Made by a program: the position numbers and the translations under genes. From Zanthoxylum bungeanum (taxonomy: Eukaryota; Streptophyta; Magnoliopsida; Sapindales; Rutaceae), in contig SKCR01041707.1 in NCBI GenBank assembly GCA_019454045.1, positions 37,501 through 101,500 on the forward strand: a DNA stretch of 64,000 nucleotides, read 5' to 3'. Below, in pieces: positions 48,205 through 61,300 of the stretch (the stretch's first letter is position 1; every line of letters begins with the position of its first letter). Under the pieces are notes generated by a model. It had not been told where the DNA came from, did no database searches, and was given only the letters and a program-made list of their open reading frames with translations.

Positions 48205-49317
48205 CATCAGGAAATTCATCTTAAATTGACACCAAATAAATGCCACCTTATTTGTTGGAAGCCTTTATTATTTCTTCCAGGCTTAATTAATTTGGATTGC
48301 TGTCACATCACTCTCTATCAGAATATGATCTACTGAGCTCCTCCAATTCATTTGTTTTCATTTTCTACAAGGAAATGACTCTTTTAAAATGAAGTTCCTC
48401 CAATGTAAACTGCACACCTCAATATAATGATCCTCATTGTATGATCGTGTTGCCACTATGAATCACAAATGTATCTTCAAACAATTAATTAAGAGAATTT
48501 AATCCCGATATTTCTTTCTTAACTTTATACAATTTCTTTATGCTCTAAACCACATATTTTCTGGGCCACTAAGTCATTAAAATACCCACCAAACAACTCA
48601 TTAAATCAACAAGTGCTAGTTCATTTGAACAAAATACTCATTCTCCATATAATTGGTACGGATTGAATAAAGAATTTATGAAATTATTATAGCTTTCATG
48701 TATTGTTCTCACAATCTCACAATCTCATAACCTTTAAGTATGGTTCTATCAGTAAGGGCGGACCCATGATATAATATTATCTCGGGTTAAATTAGAAATT
48801 AAAATTTTAATATTTATGTATTCAAAATTAACACGAACTTTCATTAAAAAGAAAAACTACGCTTAATAATTGGAATGTTATGAGTCTTATACACAAATAA
48901 GAGAGTATCATAATAAAAATACAATATTAAAAAATAAAAAATAAGAACACAAATATACAGTTCAGATACCAAAATATTTAGAATAATGGATATAAAATTT
49001 TATAATGTTTCAAAAAGGATATGTATGCAGTATGCCCTCATTCATTAGTAATTTTTATTATTTTGAATGAAAAAAAAACATATTTTGAAATATTTACTAT
49101 ACATTCTCACATTATAAAATTTGTTAACAAATAGGCGATTGTATGTCTAATCAAATCTTTAATTAACATAAAAATAAGAACTGGGTTTTTAATTGATTGC
49201 TTTGGGTTTTTGATTTATTTGTCTATCTCTCTTTCACTTTGCCTTCACACAACGACACTCTACAACTCCCTCTCGCCTTAACCTGAGCAAAAATGGTGAA
49301 TAACTTATTCATTGCTA
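48205..49317. other. AT-rich intergenic stretch upstream of the GDSL gene
   Basis: No gene, RNA or element with clear borders was recognised. Confidence 0.5.
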
Positions 49318-49327
49318 GGGAACCATT

Positions 49328-49512
49328 GTTTTTTTTTTTTTTGAAATCGTTATAAACTCTACCGTCAAAATCATATCTTCCGAGCTTAAGCAGAGTAGGT
49401 AAAATCTTCGGCTGTCTCAGGCTCTTACAAGAAACGTATTCTCTGAATTCGAATTCAGGACCTCAAGGTGAGATCCTGAATCTTACACCACCAAACCACG
49501 CGCATTGGAGAC
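49328..49512 (-). mobile_element. tRNA-type SINE, copy 3
   Basis: Minus-strand copy opening GTCTCCAATGCGCGTGG. A-box-like TGGTTTGGTGG and B-box-like ATTCGAATTC regions are visible, and the A tail appears as T at 49329-49342. Flanking gggaaccatt (49318-49327) and gagaaccatt (49513-49522) are a target duplication with one mismatch. Confidence 0.88.
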
Positions 49513-49863
49513 GAGAACCATTTTATTCTCCTCTCTTTATATACATAAAATCAATTCTTTTGGAGCTACAGTCCGATTTAATCTTAAGGAAGGTCCGCCT
49601 TTATCTATCAATTTATTGGTCTTGTGTTTATTTAATGTGATACCTAATTAATGATGATCTCTCAAGTAAAAATTAGTCGCAATAAAAACAATAAAAACAT
49701 TTGAATTCTCTTTTTCTTTATAATGATAATATAATACATACAAGGAAAAAAATTAGGTAAAAACAAAACCAAACCTCTCAAAATTATTATAAATTCTCAT
49801 CAAACTTCTTATAATAGCACCATGTAAATTTGCAAAATACTTCCAAAAGTTGCTCAAAACAAA

Positions 49864-52737
49864 ATGGCATTCACATACATATTTCCAGGGCTGGTGTTAG
49901 CCCTTTTGTTAACACAAGCCTCTGTGGTTGTAGCCAAAGCAAAATTACCAGCAGTCATAGTTTTTGGAGACTCATCAGTTGATACAGGAAACAACAATAT
50001 GATATCAACAATCCTGAAGAGCAATTTCCAGCCTTATGGCCGTGATTTCGAAGGCGGCCGCCCCACAGGCCGCTTTTGCAACGGCCGTATTCCTCCGGAT
50101 TTCATCTCTGAAGCCTTTGGCCTCAAGCCAGCAATACCAGCTTACTTAGATCCACTGTATAACATTTCAGATTTCGCCGACGGCGTCTGCTTCGCCTCCG
50201 CTGGAACTGGCTACGACAATGCAACCTCCAATGTACTTGTAAGTCTGCTGACAAATCATTTTTTTCGCATTGTCCAGTTATAATTTTACCACAAATTTAA
50301 TAACAAAATGTAAATAACCCTAAATTTGCAGAATGTGATTCCCTTATGGAAGGAATTGGAGTACTTTCAGGATTATCAAAACAAGCTGAGAGCCTACGTT
50401 GGTGAAGCAAAATCAAAGGAAATTATTACAGAGGCATTGTATCTAGTGAGCTTAGGAACAAACGATTTCCTGGAAAATTACTACACATTTCCTCAGAGAA
50501 GAGCCCAGTTTAGTGTTGAGCAGTATCAGGATTTTCTAATTGGACAAGCTGAAAATTTTCTCAGGAAATTGTATGTTCTTGGAGCTAGGAAAATTTCCCT
50601 CACTGGGATTCCTCCCATGGGGTGCTTGCCATTGGAGAGGGCCACAAATTTCTTTGGTCTCTATGATTGTGTTGAGGAATACAATAATGTGGCCTTGGAA
50701 TTTAATGGCAAGTTAGCGAGTTTGGTGACAAAGCTTAATAGGGAGCTTCAAGGAATGAGAATCTTGGCTTCTGAGGCATACAAAATTTTTGATCAAATCA
50801 TTAGAAGAGCCTCTTCTTATGGTAAGTTTTACTTCATATATATCCTTTTTTGAAAAAAATTCTAGAATACAACCGAGGTATCATGTCGCTTATACAACAA
50901 TCTAATAATATTTTACCGATTAATATATTAAAAAACTATTAAATAAATGATAATTGAATACACATGTCATTCATTTATTAGCGGATGATACCACGTGCAC
51001 GTTACTCATACTTTCATTACACATAAGAATTACTCTCTTTTCTTCGATCATGATTTGTTTTCTTACTTACATTTCTCATTCTTGACAAGAATTTCCTGTG
51101 CTTTGATCACTTCCTCTTTCATACATTAATTTTTTTTCTTGATTTGTTGAGAATATTTTAATACAAACAAAAGTGTTTTTTTGCATATTCATTTATATTA
51201 ATAATTTTTTGAAAGCTTATTAGATTTCAAAATATTACTCTTCTCCGATTAAAAGTTTCCACATTTTAAAATTAAAATTTAAAGGTATATCGTATTATCT
51301 TAATATAATATAGGGACATTAACTGATTTCCACCATAAGATATTGAAAGTCTGAATGTATGATAACACTTTTAATTTTATCATTTTTCTATCCGAACTTT
51401 CAATAGTATATCAATTTTCACGTTTTCAAGATAGAAAATTTTTATTTTTTTGCAAGATTTGGGGGAAGATGATGAACTTTTATTAGTTTGGGTGAAAACA
51501 TATTCACTTTTATAATACCGGGCTGAAAATGATAATTTTAAAAAAATATTATAATATTTTTTAATTTTTGCTATCTTTAGAATGGAAATAGGATAATTTT
51601 TCTATAATGTAGTGTCAATTAATGCTACTCGTCCTAGCCTAACCGTAAATCGAGATTATTAATAACTAAACCTACTTGTGAAGCAATTTTTAATAATAAA
51701 AAAGGCTAAATATGGACTTCAACTAAATATCATGATATATTTTTCTCTTATAATGTGAATGACAGAAAATAAAACATGATGTTTGATAATTTTGTGGCTT
51801 CAATTCAATAATTCAGAAACTACGTACGATAGGAATTGATGGAAGTCCTAGAGTTAGAGTCTACCTAAAAATCCAAGTAACAGTTGAGAACATAAATTGG
51901 CTTTTATTAATAGGCAACCATGTTTGGTTAGGACGACTTGCTATACTGACATGTAAATATCTTAGTGCTTAGTTCATAGGCGATCCTGAGACCAGTAAAG
52001 GAGCTGTAATTGGGATTCAAAAATTTCAAATTTTTTAGTGTGTGTATATCATTTATGTGTAGGGGTCATATTTTAAGAATTCATTTAGAATCTTTATAAT
52101 TTAGGGTCGTTGCCAACTTAGTTTTGGGAAGAATACGTGTAAATATTTTATAGGTCGAATTGAGATTGGCAAAAAATCTCAAATCTCAAATATCGGGGAT
52201 CCCATGATATTCAGATGATATTCAAAATGAAAAATAGTCAAGAATTAAAAATTGGTTGGGATTCGGGATGATTTTTCATTCCGAATGAAAAATTACGTCT
52301 TGTTTCTAGTCAAAAAATATCTCAAATCTCGAAGTGGAATTTCAGCCTAAAAAGCTTCGAATCTCATACCATTTGATCTGAGATTCAGGATAATTTTTTT
52401 ATTTCGATTCAAAAATTGATTGGAATTCAGGATGGGATAACCCGATTGCCATTCATTGGTATCCATTTATTTTAAGTTAGAATTATTAAGAATTAAATTA
52501 TATATTTATTGTACAATATTCATAAATAGTAAAATCATTACAGGATTTGAAGTGGTAGGCACAGCATGTTGTGCGACGGGGACATTTGAAATGAGCTATC
52601 TCTGCAATCAGCAGAACCCATTTACATGCGAAGATGCAACCAAGTTTGTGTTCTGGGATGCCTTCCACCCAACTGAAAAAACCAATAAAATTATTGCTGA
52701 TTTTATAATTCCTAGTCTTTTGTCTAATTTTGCTTGA
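49864..52737 (+). CDS. GDSL esterase/lipase, secreted
   Basis: GDSL-type esterases cleave ester bonds of lipids or cell-wall esters, usually after secretion. Three exons join in phase: 49864-50238, 50332-50821, 52544-52737, giving 352 residues, normal for the plant family. A signal peptide (about 1-25, hydrophobic LVLALLLTQASVVVA) is followed by block I VIVFGDSSVDTGNNN (catalytic Ser37). The gRPTGRFCNG and CFASAGTGYDNAT regions give the oxyanion Gly. SLGTNDF supplies the block III Asn. DAFHP at the C-terminus gives catalytic Asp327 and His330. The motif order is complete and the frame is open. The 1.7 kb second intron is AT-rich and shows nothing recognisable. Substrate cannot be told from sequence. 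It stands between TE-rich regions. Confidence 0.94.
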
Positions 52738-52902
52738 TTTTTAATTTCTAAGAGTTCATTTTGGACTTGCTTATTGAGTTATACATATTACATATTTTTT
52801 GTTCAATTAATGTTTGCAATATTCAGGTCTTTTTTTTTTTTTTTTTTTTGTATTTTTTAAATTACATATTTTTTGAATGGATAATTATAAACGTGTACTT
52901 AT

Positions 52903-53030
52903 CTATTGCCCTTGAGCGGTGTGACTTGATGGTAAAAACTTCTTATAAGAACTTGAGATAATCGGTGATTTTATCTGCTGCGCTTAATCTCGAATCAGGT
53001 GATTTGACGGCGAAATTTTAAAAAAAAAAA
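52903..53030 (+). mobile_element. tRNA-type SINE, copy 4 (internally deleted)
   Basis: It begins ctattgcccttgagcggtgt, keeps the A-box-like tgacttgatgg, but has lost about 50 bp containing the B box. The 3' half (aacttgagataatcggtgat, gacggcgaaatttt and an A tail) matches the family. Target duplications tgtacttat lie at 52894-52902 and 53031-53039. Confidence 0.82.
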
Positions 53031-53039
53031 TGTACTTAT

Positions 53040-53654
53040 ATGTGCTCATATAATATTTGCTAATTCTGTTCGAGTTGGATATGATGTTGGGTTAGTTATG
53101 TTAGATTTACAAACTCTTTCTACAAAACTGATTTTATAATTCGGATAAAAATATTACATGATTCCTATAATTAATATTAATTATTTAATTTAATGAGGTT
53201 AATATCTTTTAATTCTTTTGTTTGGATTCAGATTTGCCTCTCTTTGCTCGTACTCAAAACTTTTATTTTACCAGAAATGATGTTCTTACAACAAGTCTTA
53301 CAACATATATCTTACAGAACGACAGTCTTCAATGTCCTTTTGGGTGGAAATTTAATTGAACTAGTTTGGTTGAATAAATTATATCTCAAGTATATTTTAA
53401 TTTCATTAATAAATAATTTATTTATTTTTACTTAATTCATATTTTATTAGAATATGAAATATGATGATGATGAATCAAAAAAAAAAAAAAAGAATCACGG
53501 TTGAATCTTAATAATCAAGATGAATATGAAGACCAAAGAAAGATAAAAGTGGTATTAATATAATATTATTAAAAAAAATTAAAAAAAAAATTGTACCATT
53601 TGATGAACCTTTCGATAATATTAAAAATACGCATAAATAAATAAATAAATGTAA

Positions 53655-53685
<31 letters not shown>
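53040..53685. other. AT-rich intergenic stretch with microsatellite
   Basis: Ends in an (at)n tract at about 53660-53685 after aaat repeats. No gene was seen. Confidence 0.5.
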
Positions 53686-53689
<4 letters not shown>

Positions 53690-53690
<1 letters not shown>

Positions 53691-54780
53691 ATTCAGAGTT
53701 ATCCTAAGTTCTAACCTTATGCGGAATTTAACGCAATAAACAAGACAAGTCCTGATCACTACTACTATGGATAAATTAACAGGCAACCACAATATCCAAC
53801 AATTAATTATGCTGTAAATATAAAAACAATAATAATAAATTAAAGCAGCAAATTAAATCAATCACATAAAATCAACACAGTAATTTTGGAGACGAAGTGG
53901 AAAATTTTTTCGAGTAAAAAACCACTCCGAGTATATCGGCTACCAGCTCAATCCACTATATAGAGATAAGCTTACAGCGATGGTCAAGACCTGTGGTGTC
54001 AACTTCACCGACTCAAGTACCTCGATACTGCAAGAACTCAATGCAACTCCTTAAGCCCGCGAACCACAGATTTCTTCAGAACCTCTGAAGTCTCTGAGCA
54101 GATTATATCACCTCCGACGCCGGAACTCCGACTACCAAACTTCCTCCTAAAGAACTCTAAAGGATTAGGGAATTTGGGTTAAGTTGTGTTGAAGGTTTAA
54201 CAAAGATGGAATCACACAATTAATGGAGAAGACAAGAAGATGAAGAAGTCTTCAATGGTGGATTCAAAGAGAGTTGAAAGCTTTGTGAGATTTAGACTCA
54301 AGGGATTTGTGTTTTAACTCTTTAACTAAGGAGAATGGCGGCTACATGTTATATTTATAGGTAAGGTGAAAAGCTAGGGTTTTGCAGGCCAAAAACGCGT
54401 TCAGATCGCAGTCGCGTTCGAACACATACTAGAACGCTCCACGAACGCGCCCTTTCTGTGAAGACTCGTTCGAACACCAATCGAACGCACAACAAACGGA
54501 TGCTCTCTGGAATGATCCTGTTCGAACCCAACAAGAACGTGACTCGAACGTTTTCTCTCTGGATTGCTCCCGTTCGAACCCAATAAAGAACGTGCCACTA
54601 ACGCCACACGTTCGAATCCAATAACGAACGCAGCACCAACGCCAATCGTTCGAACACTTAAACGAACGCACCACGAACGCATGTCTGATGCACAATAGCT
54701 AAAAACCAGTCCAGTTGTACCAAGATCTTCATGATAGATTACAACTCAATTGAACTTGTTTTGTCACGGACACATGTCAA
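53690..54780 (-). mobile_element. LTR-like element with GTTCGAAC array
   Basis: Non-coding, with a TATA box CTATAAATATAAC on the minus strand (54348-54360) identical to that of the two solo LTRs. A gcggaatttaacgc motif near its left end resembles copia LTR termini. Candidate ends are TG at 53686 and CA at 54779, but the flanking bases do not match, so borders are tentative. Predicted frames on this strand are products of the repeat. Confidence 0.55.
54416..54655 (-). repeat. GTTCGAAC array, regular spacing
   Basis: Perfect GTTCGAAC at 54416, 54468, 54520, 54572 and 54648, plus GTTCGAAT at 54610. Spacings are 52, 52, 52, 38 and 38 bp. Between them aacgcRcNacgaacgc-type sequence recurs, so this is a degenerate tandem repeat. 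It starts about 55 bp upstream of the TATA box of the LTR-like element. Confidence 0.88.
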
Positions 54781-54784
54781 TAAA

Positions 54785-55589
54785 AATGGAATTAACAATA
54801 TATATATATATTATTCACGTTCCCTCATAATTATATAATTTACATCATTTCATCTTATCTCATAAATATACGGATTATATCCTTCCATATTCTCTTATAA
54901 ATATATGTCTAAACATGTTTTGATTTCAATTAATTTTTATTGCTCTTATAATTATATTTTTCATATCATTTCATCTTCTCTAATAAATAATCATATCCTT
55001 TTACTTTCTCTTATAATTATAATTTTATTATATGACCTCTCAAGTAAGGTATGAGTCACCCACAATAAATCATAATTTAATAGACCTTTAATTAATGTTA
55101 TGACTACCAATTAAGCAAATCGCAAGTCACTAAATTCTCTTTTGCACTTTCGAATTCTTCAATATCTAATCTTTCATTTTTTCAACTTCTTCAAATTGTT
55201 CGTTTTATTTACTAATTATTGAAAATTGTTAATTTGTAATGTATTTAATTAATGTTATGACATGTCAAGCAACTTATGAGTCACAAACAATAAATTATAA
55301 TTTAATAAGTCTTTAATTAATATTATGATATGTCAAGCAAGTCATTGGTCAATAGATTCTCTTTTTCACTATTGAATTGTTATTAATTTATTTATTAGTG
55401 GGAGTTTAAGAGTCATTATTAACATAACTTATTTAAATAATAGTCATTTACTAATATCATCTTATCTTTTTATTTTTTTTATATTTTATCTTATCAATAT
55501 TTTTATTTTATACTCACTACTCACTTATTTATTAGTAGGAGTTCAATAGTCATAAGTTATATTAATGTTAACTACACAAGTATCTTTGA
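54785..55589. other. AT-rich stretch with diverged direct repeats
   Basis: Blocks with taattaatgttatgac, tcaagcaa, atgagtcac and caataaat recur near 55030-55130, 55230-55300 and 55310-55350, and a ttattagt-ggagttBaa-agtcat block occurs at 55390 and 55530. No gene. Confidence 0.5.
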
Positions 55590-56199
55590 TGTAATATCCC
55601 GGGTTTTTCGGAACAGTACGGGAAAATTTTCGAATTAAAGTGAAAGATTTGGGAAGGGATGATATTCGAAAATTAGACTTCATGTGTTGAAAAATAGGTG
55701 GGAATATTTTAAGGTGAAGTTTCGTCGCGTTGGAAAACGCGTGATTTCGAGAACCGGTTACGCGATTTCTGATTTTATCGTTATACGCATAAATATTTAT
55801 TGTTTTGGCTATAAAACTTTCAAAAAAACTTCGATTGAGTTCATTTCTGAACCATCGAACTCGTTTTTCCGAGATGAACAACTTTCATGTTGAATACTTT
55901 TCGAAATTTTCACATAAAGGGCCTCAATTTTGAGAATTACCGAAATGGTCCATGAAGAAGGACCAAAGTGCAAATTTGTGGGGCCTAGTGGTAATTTTCC
56001 AAACTTTTCTATATAAACCTAGAAGTTTCTAGAAATTGCAAAATTCTTATAATTTTCCTAAATCCCCATTCGACCCCCCACTCCCAAAAACGCAGAGGAG
56101 TGTTCTGTTTGCGCCGGCGACCAGCCAGCCATCGCCGGCCGGCACACCGGTGCAGGGGAAGCGTCCGGCCACCGCGCATCTACTGGTAGCCGGCGACGA
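55590..56199 (+). mobile_element. Gypsy-type LTR fragment
   Basis: It opens TGTAATATCCCGGG, a common start of Ty3/gypsy LTRs, and has a TATA box ctatataaacc near 56010. A CG-rich block follows (56100-56195). It is cut by the copia LTR at 56200, so the remainder would lie beyond that element. Confidence 0.65.
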
Positions 56200-58347
56200 T
56201 GTAGGAAACGCTTTCCTTGCACAGCGGAAATGGTTTAGGCACACAGATCAGACTTGGAAATTTTTTTCGACCCTTCTCCTTTAATTGTCGAATGCTACTG
56301 CCACACCCACTGAATTTTTGCTTCAGTTTTAGACAAAATTCCAGCCCCGAAACAGCCCCAGAATAGTCCCCGAACAGCCCCGAACAGTCGGACAAAAACT
56401 GGATTGTTTTGGACTCGATTCGCGCCCAAACGCACTGCAGAAACAGCCCCTGAAATGCGTGGACTATGGCTGTGTTTTGGTTCTGACTTTTCACTTGAAA
56501 ACAGCCCCAACACAGCCCCAAAACATCACAAAATGTTCCCAAAAAAACTGGATTAAAACGAAACCAAACCGAGTTCCGTTTCACCAAATAAAGGGGCGAC
56601 AATGAGCAAAAATAATGCTCACTGCCGTGAACCACAAGAAAGAGATGAAGATGAAGATTTTTTCGACACCACAAAGTCTTCCGAACTATATCTCGTTACC
56701 AACGGAAACTTGTGTGGGCAAGACTCACAAAGTAATCCCTAAACGTTTTAGAGATTTAAGCACACTAACAACTTTTGTTCTTTTGATTTTTGTTTTTCTT
56801 CTTTTTCTTTTGTTTTTGGTTTTCTCAACTTTTGAGAGAATTGGAGAAGAAGAAGAAAGGTGGCTAGGTTAGAATGAGATAGGTTCCTCCAAAAAGAAAA
56901 ATAATTTTTCTTTTTATACTTAGGGTTTATTATTTCCAAAATAAAGAAAACCATTCCTATTCCATCACTATGAATTTCGGCCATCATGGTTTATTTTATT
57001 TAATTTTGTAACATTAATCATTTATTACTATAATAAAGGATATGTTACAAAAATAAAAGGTGTAATTGCCTTTCATAAAGAGCAATTACTCAAACCAATC
57101 AAATACCTTCCAAAAACCAATTTTGGAAAATCAAAAATCAAATTTTATATTTATTAAATTATATAAATAATATAATTTAATAATATGCAATTAATAATCA
57201 TCAAATAATTATTAAAACTATATACTAACCTTTTAATATATAGTATCAAGTGTGACACATCAATATTATTAATCATATTAATAATATTTATACATATGTG
57301 AGTATATAATTGGACTATCCAATTATACTAAATCCGCTATAGTAAATCGAGCTACGGTTCCGAGCTCCAATAATCTCGAAATATTAATTAAGTTCTTAAT
57401 TAAATATTCCGAATTATTAACTCCAGGTTATTCCACTAAAAGCCTGAAGTTGCACTCTCGTTGCCGCAGATGATATATTAAGCCGAACCAAGTCGGTGTC
57501 CATCGATATAGTCACTACATATAGATTAACCATTCACGAGTATCTCGTAATTAGAGCCGGGTCATAATATCCGTTATACCCCTCTAATTATTTTTACCTT
57601 AAGTACCATTGATTCTCTAATGAACGATTTATTCATAATGATTATGAATTTTAATCTTTCTATTCGTAATAGAAAGACTTGAGCGCTCTAACCATTCAAG
57701 TACCGAATCAACCCTTAAGAAAAAATACTTATCTACTTCTCGCAAGAATGAGTGAACTCCATATCTATGTAAAACGTTCCCAGCTACACAATAGACCATG
57801 CCTCCAAAGTACGTAGCTATTGGTCGGGACTGCTACACCAACCTCACCTTTGTAAATCAAAGGACATAGCCTGTCATGCAGGAGTTCGTAGTACACTCAG
57901 GATTAAGATCAATCCATATACTACCATCTAGTAGATCGAAATGACTTTCTTTGTTTAACAGATGTTATAAGAATGTCATTTCCATCTGGGTCCAGTCCTA
58001 TATGATCACATCATACAAGATGCCTTCATTCTCATGTCTCTATATGGACGATCCCGAATCAAAGTCGCCAAACAAATATAGAATGAACCGCAGCTATAGA
58101 TAAACCACAAACAAAGTACCCGCTTTGTTTGCTCTCTATGGACTATTTAAGATTACTAACTTCAGACTTAAATCCTCTTGTGTATGACACTCATACACTA
58201 AGTCTGAAGGCACATAAGTAATCTATGGTAATCAAGATAATTTATAATATGCGAAAATTAAACAAACACTTTGATAAATGAATAATGCATCATTTTATTT
58301 CAAAACACATAAAATCGTTTATATTACATGTAGCTCTAGGGCATACA
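56200..58347 (-). mobile_element. Copia element C2, 3' LTR
   Basis: Right of it lies a copia polypurine tract (atctcccacttg at 58355-58366). Its left end opens TGTAGGAAACG and shortly after has agcggaaatgg, the usual copia LTR terminus. A repeated cagcccc motif occurs at 56340-56520. The exact right end is ambiguous between 58347 (CA) and 58354 (next to the purine tract). Confidence 0.65.
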
Positions 58348-58369
58348 TTCGAATAATCTCCCACTTGTA

Positions 58370-61300
58370 CTAGAGCAAATGGGACATGTCACGTAATCTT
58401 AGACCATCTAGGTGACCTTCAAATACTTTAGCCAACAAGGTCTTTGTAAACGAATCTGCCAGGTTCCTATGAATTTCCTCTCTATATGCTTTTCCCTCTT
58501 GTGGCTTCTTGGTTCTTTTGAATTTACCACTACACCACTATTATCGCAATAAAGTGTGAGTGGTCTATCCATATCTAGAACAAATTCCAGATCTCCCAAG
58601 TATTTACGGAGCCAGACTGCTTCCTTAGTTGCTTCACAAGCTGCTACATATTCAGCCTCCATGATGGAGTCAGCAATGCAAGATTGCTTTATACTCCGCC
58701 ATACTATAGCCCCACCACCTAAGGTAAACACCGATCCAGATGTTGATTTTCTAGAATCGACATCTGTCTGAAAATCAGAGTCCGTATATCCCCTTAGGAT
58801 TATATCCTCACCGGAATACACAAACATATAATCTCAAGTTCTCTTAAGATACTTGAGAATGTGTTTCACAGCCACCCAATGATCCAATCCTGGGTTCGAC
58901 TGAAACCTACTGACTACTCCAACTGCAAAACAGATGTCCGGTCTTGTGCATAACATAGCATACATGAGACTACCAACTGCTGAGGCATATGTGATATGTC
59001 TCATTTCCTCAACATATTGAGGTGTCTTAGGAGACTGTTCATTTGACAAATGAATTCCATACCGATAAGGCAGATTGCATTTATTAGAATTCTGCATCCC
59101 AAATCGCACAAGGATCTTATCGATATAGGATGTTTGCGATCCCAAATCGCACAAGCATACATAGCTAACAATTGTTTCTTGTGATCCTGAAGTATCTGAA
59201 TCCCAAGAACATAACTGGCTACTCCAAAATCTTTCATTTGGAATTGGTTAGCTAGCCAGGTTTTCACGTTTGATAATATCTTTACATCATTCCCAATGAG
59301 TAAAATATCATCGACGTATAAAACAAGAAAAACCACCTTCCCGTCAATGACGCGCTTGTATATACAAGGCTCATCAACATTCTGCTCAAAATCATAAGAC
59401 TTGATCGTGGTATCAAATCTTATATTCCAAGATCGAGATGTCTGCTTAAGTCCATAAATGGACCTTTACAGCTTGCAATCCTTTTGCTATTAACCTTGGG
59501 CTATGAACCCCTTTGGTTGTACTATATAGATACTCTAATCAAGATTGCCTTTCGAGAATGCAGTCTTGACGTCAATTTGTGAAATTTCATAGTCATAATA
59601 TGCGGTAATGGATATAAGAGTGCGGATGGATTTGAGCATGGCTACTGGCGAGAAAGTTTCCTCATAGTCAACTCCCTCTTTCTAGGTATAAACCTTGGCA
59701 ACTAGTCTAGCATTGGAGGTCTGTACCTTCCCATCTGCTCCCATCTTCCTCTTATAGATCCACTTGCAATCTATGGGTTTCACCCCATCAGGTTGGTCTA
59801 CAAGTTCCCAGACTGAGTTGGAGTACATAGACTTCATCTTTAGGTTCATGGCTTTGAGCCATTCTTCTTTATCAGAATCATCCATTGCACTAAGATAGGT
59901 CAATGGATCATCTATACCATCGTTGGATGTGACAGCTTGTGACTCTCTAACTCCAAGATAACAATCAGGTTTTCGTACAACCCTCCCACTACGTCCAGGT
60001 GGTAGATCATTCTGGTGAGATTACATCTGACACTCAGATGTCGAAGGTGCTATGTATTTGTCAACTGTCATTGACGATGGTGTGTTGGTCGAACCAGCAA
60101 GTAACTCATCGAGTAACACTTTACTTCGAGGTTTGAACTCCCCCATATAATCATTTTTTTAGAAACATAGCATTTTTAGATACAAACACTTTGTTATCAT
60201 CAAGACTATAAAAGAATCCACCTATAGTCTCCCTAGGATAGCCTACAAATAGGCACACCAGAGAACGTGGCTCCAACTTTGTAGTCTTATTCTTCAGCAC
60301 ATGTGCTGGACACCCCATATGCGGAAATGTCATAAACTAATTTTACGACCATTCCACAACTCTAAGGGAGTCTTGGGAACAGACTTAGATGGAACTACAT
60401 TAAGGATATGCATTACAGTTTGCAGTGCGTATCCCCATAACGATCTAGGTAGTGAGCTATAACTAAACATAGATCTCATCATGTCTAGTAGAGTCTGATT
60501 TCTCCTCTCTGCAACACTATTTTACTGTGGTGTTTCAGGTGCTGTGAACTGGGATACTATCTCATGCTCAACTAAGAATTCCTCGAAATCTCTGTCAGGG
60601 TATTCTCCTCCATGATCTGTTCGTAGAGTTTTGATTGTTTTACCTAACTAGTTCTCAACCTCAGCACGATACTCTTTGAACTTTTCAAAAGTATCTGAGT
60701 TATGCTGCATTAGGTAAACATATGCATATCTAGAATAATCGTCAATAAATGTGATGAAGTATTTATAACCATCTCTGGTCCGCAAACGTCTGAATGTATT
60801 AGCTCAAGTGGTTGACTGGCTCTTATACCTTTTCCAGTAAAATGTCTCTTGGTCATTTTTCCTTCTAAACAGGATTCGCAGATTGGTAAAGTTCCGAGCT
60901 TTAACTGGTTTAAGGCTCTGTTCTTTATCAATCTGTCTATTTGGTCAAGGTTGATATGACCAAGTCTAAGATGTCATAGATATGTGTCATCGTGAGAAAT
61001 CTTTTGCAGTTTTGTTTTAGGTTTCTCAACCTTAAACATTTCAGCGTTGAGCAGTGACTTATGTGTTAACGGTCTTAACACATACAAGTTATCTCCTAGT
61101 TTCCTTAGCATATAGGTAATCCATTTTTGAAATAATAACTATTATTATTAGATAAAATGATAACCATCATGCAATAGTTTTGAAATAGAAATCAAATTTC
61201 CATGACAAAGCATGAACAGACACTATTTTGTTTAAATTCAAATAACTTTTATTTGAAAAATTGAAAACCGATAACTCCCACTTTTTTACTGAAACAGCAT

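Noticed and set aside
50880..52540. Possible extra exon in the long GDSL intron
   Set aside because: Exons 2 and 3 join in phase and cover the family sequence without a gap, and no frame in the intron matches the family.
54401..54695. Two overlapping minus-strand frames rich in CVRSxGVRT-like repeats
   Set aside because: They are translations of the GTTCGAAC tandem array in a non-coding LTR, not a protein gene.
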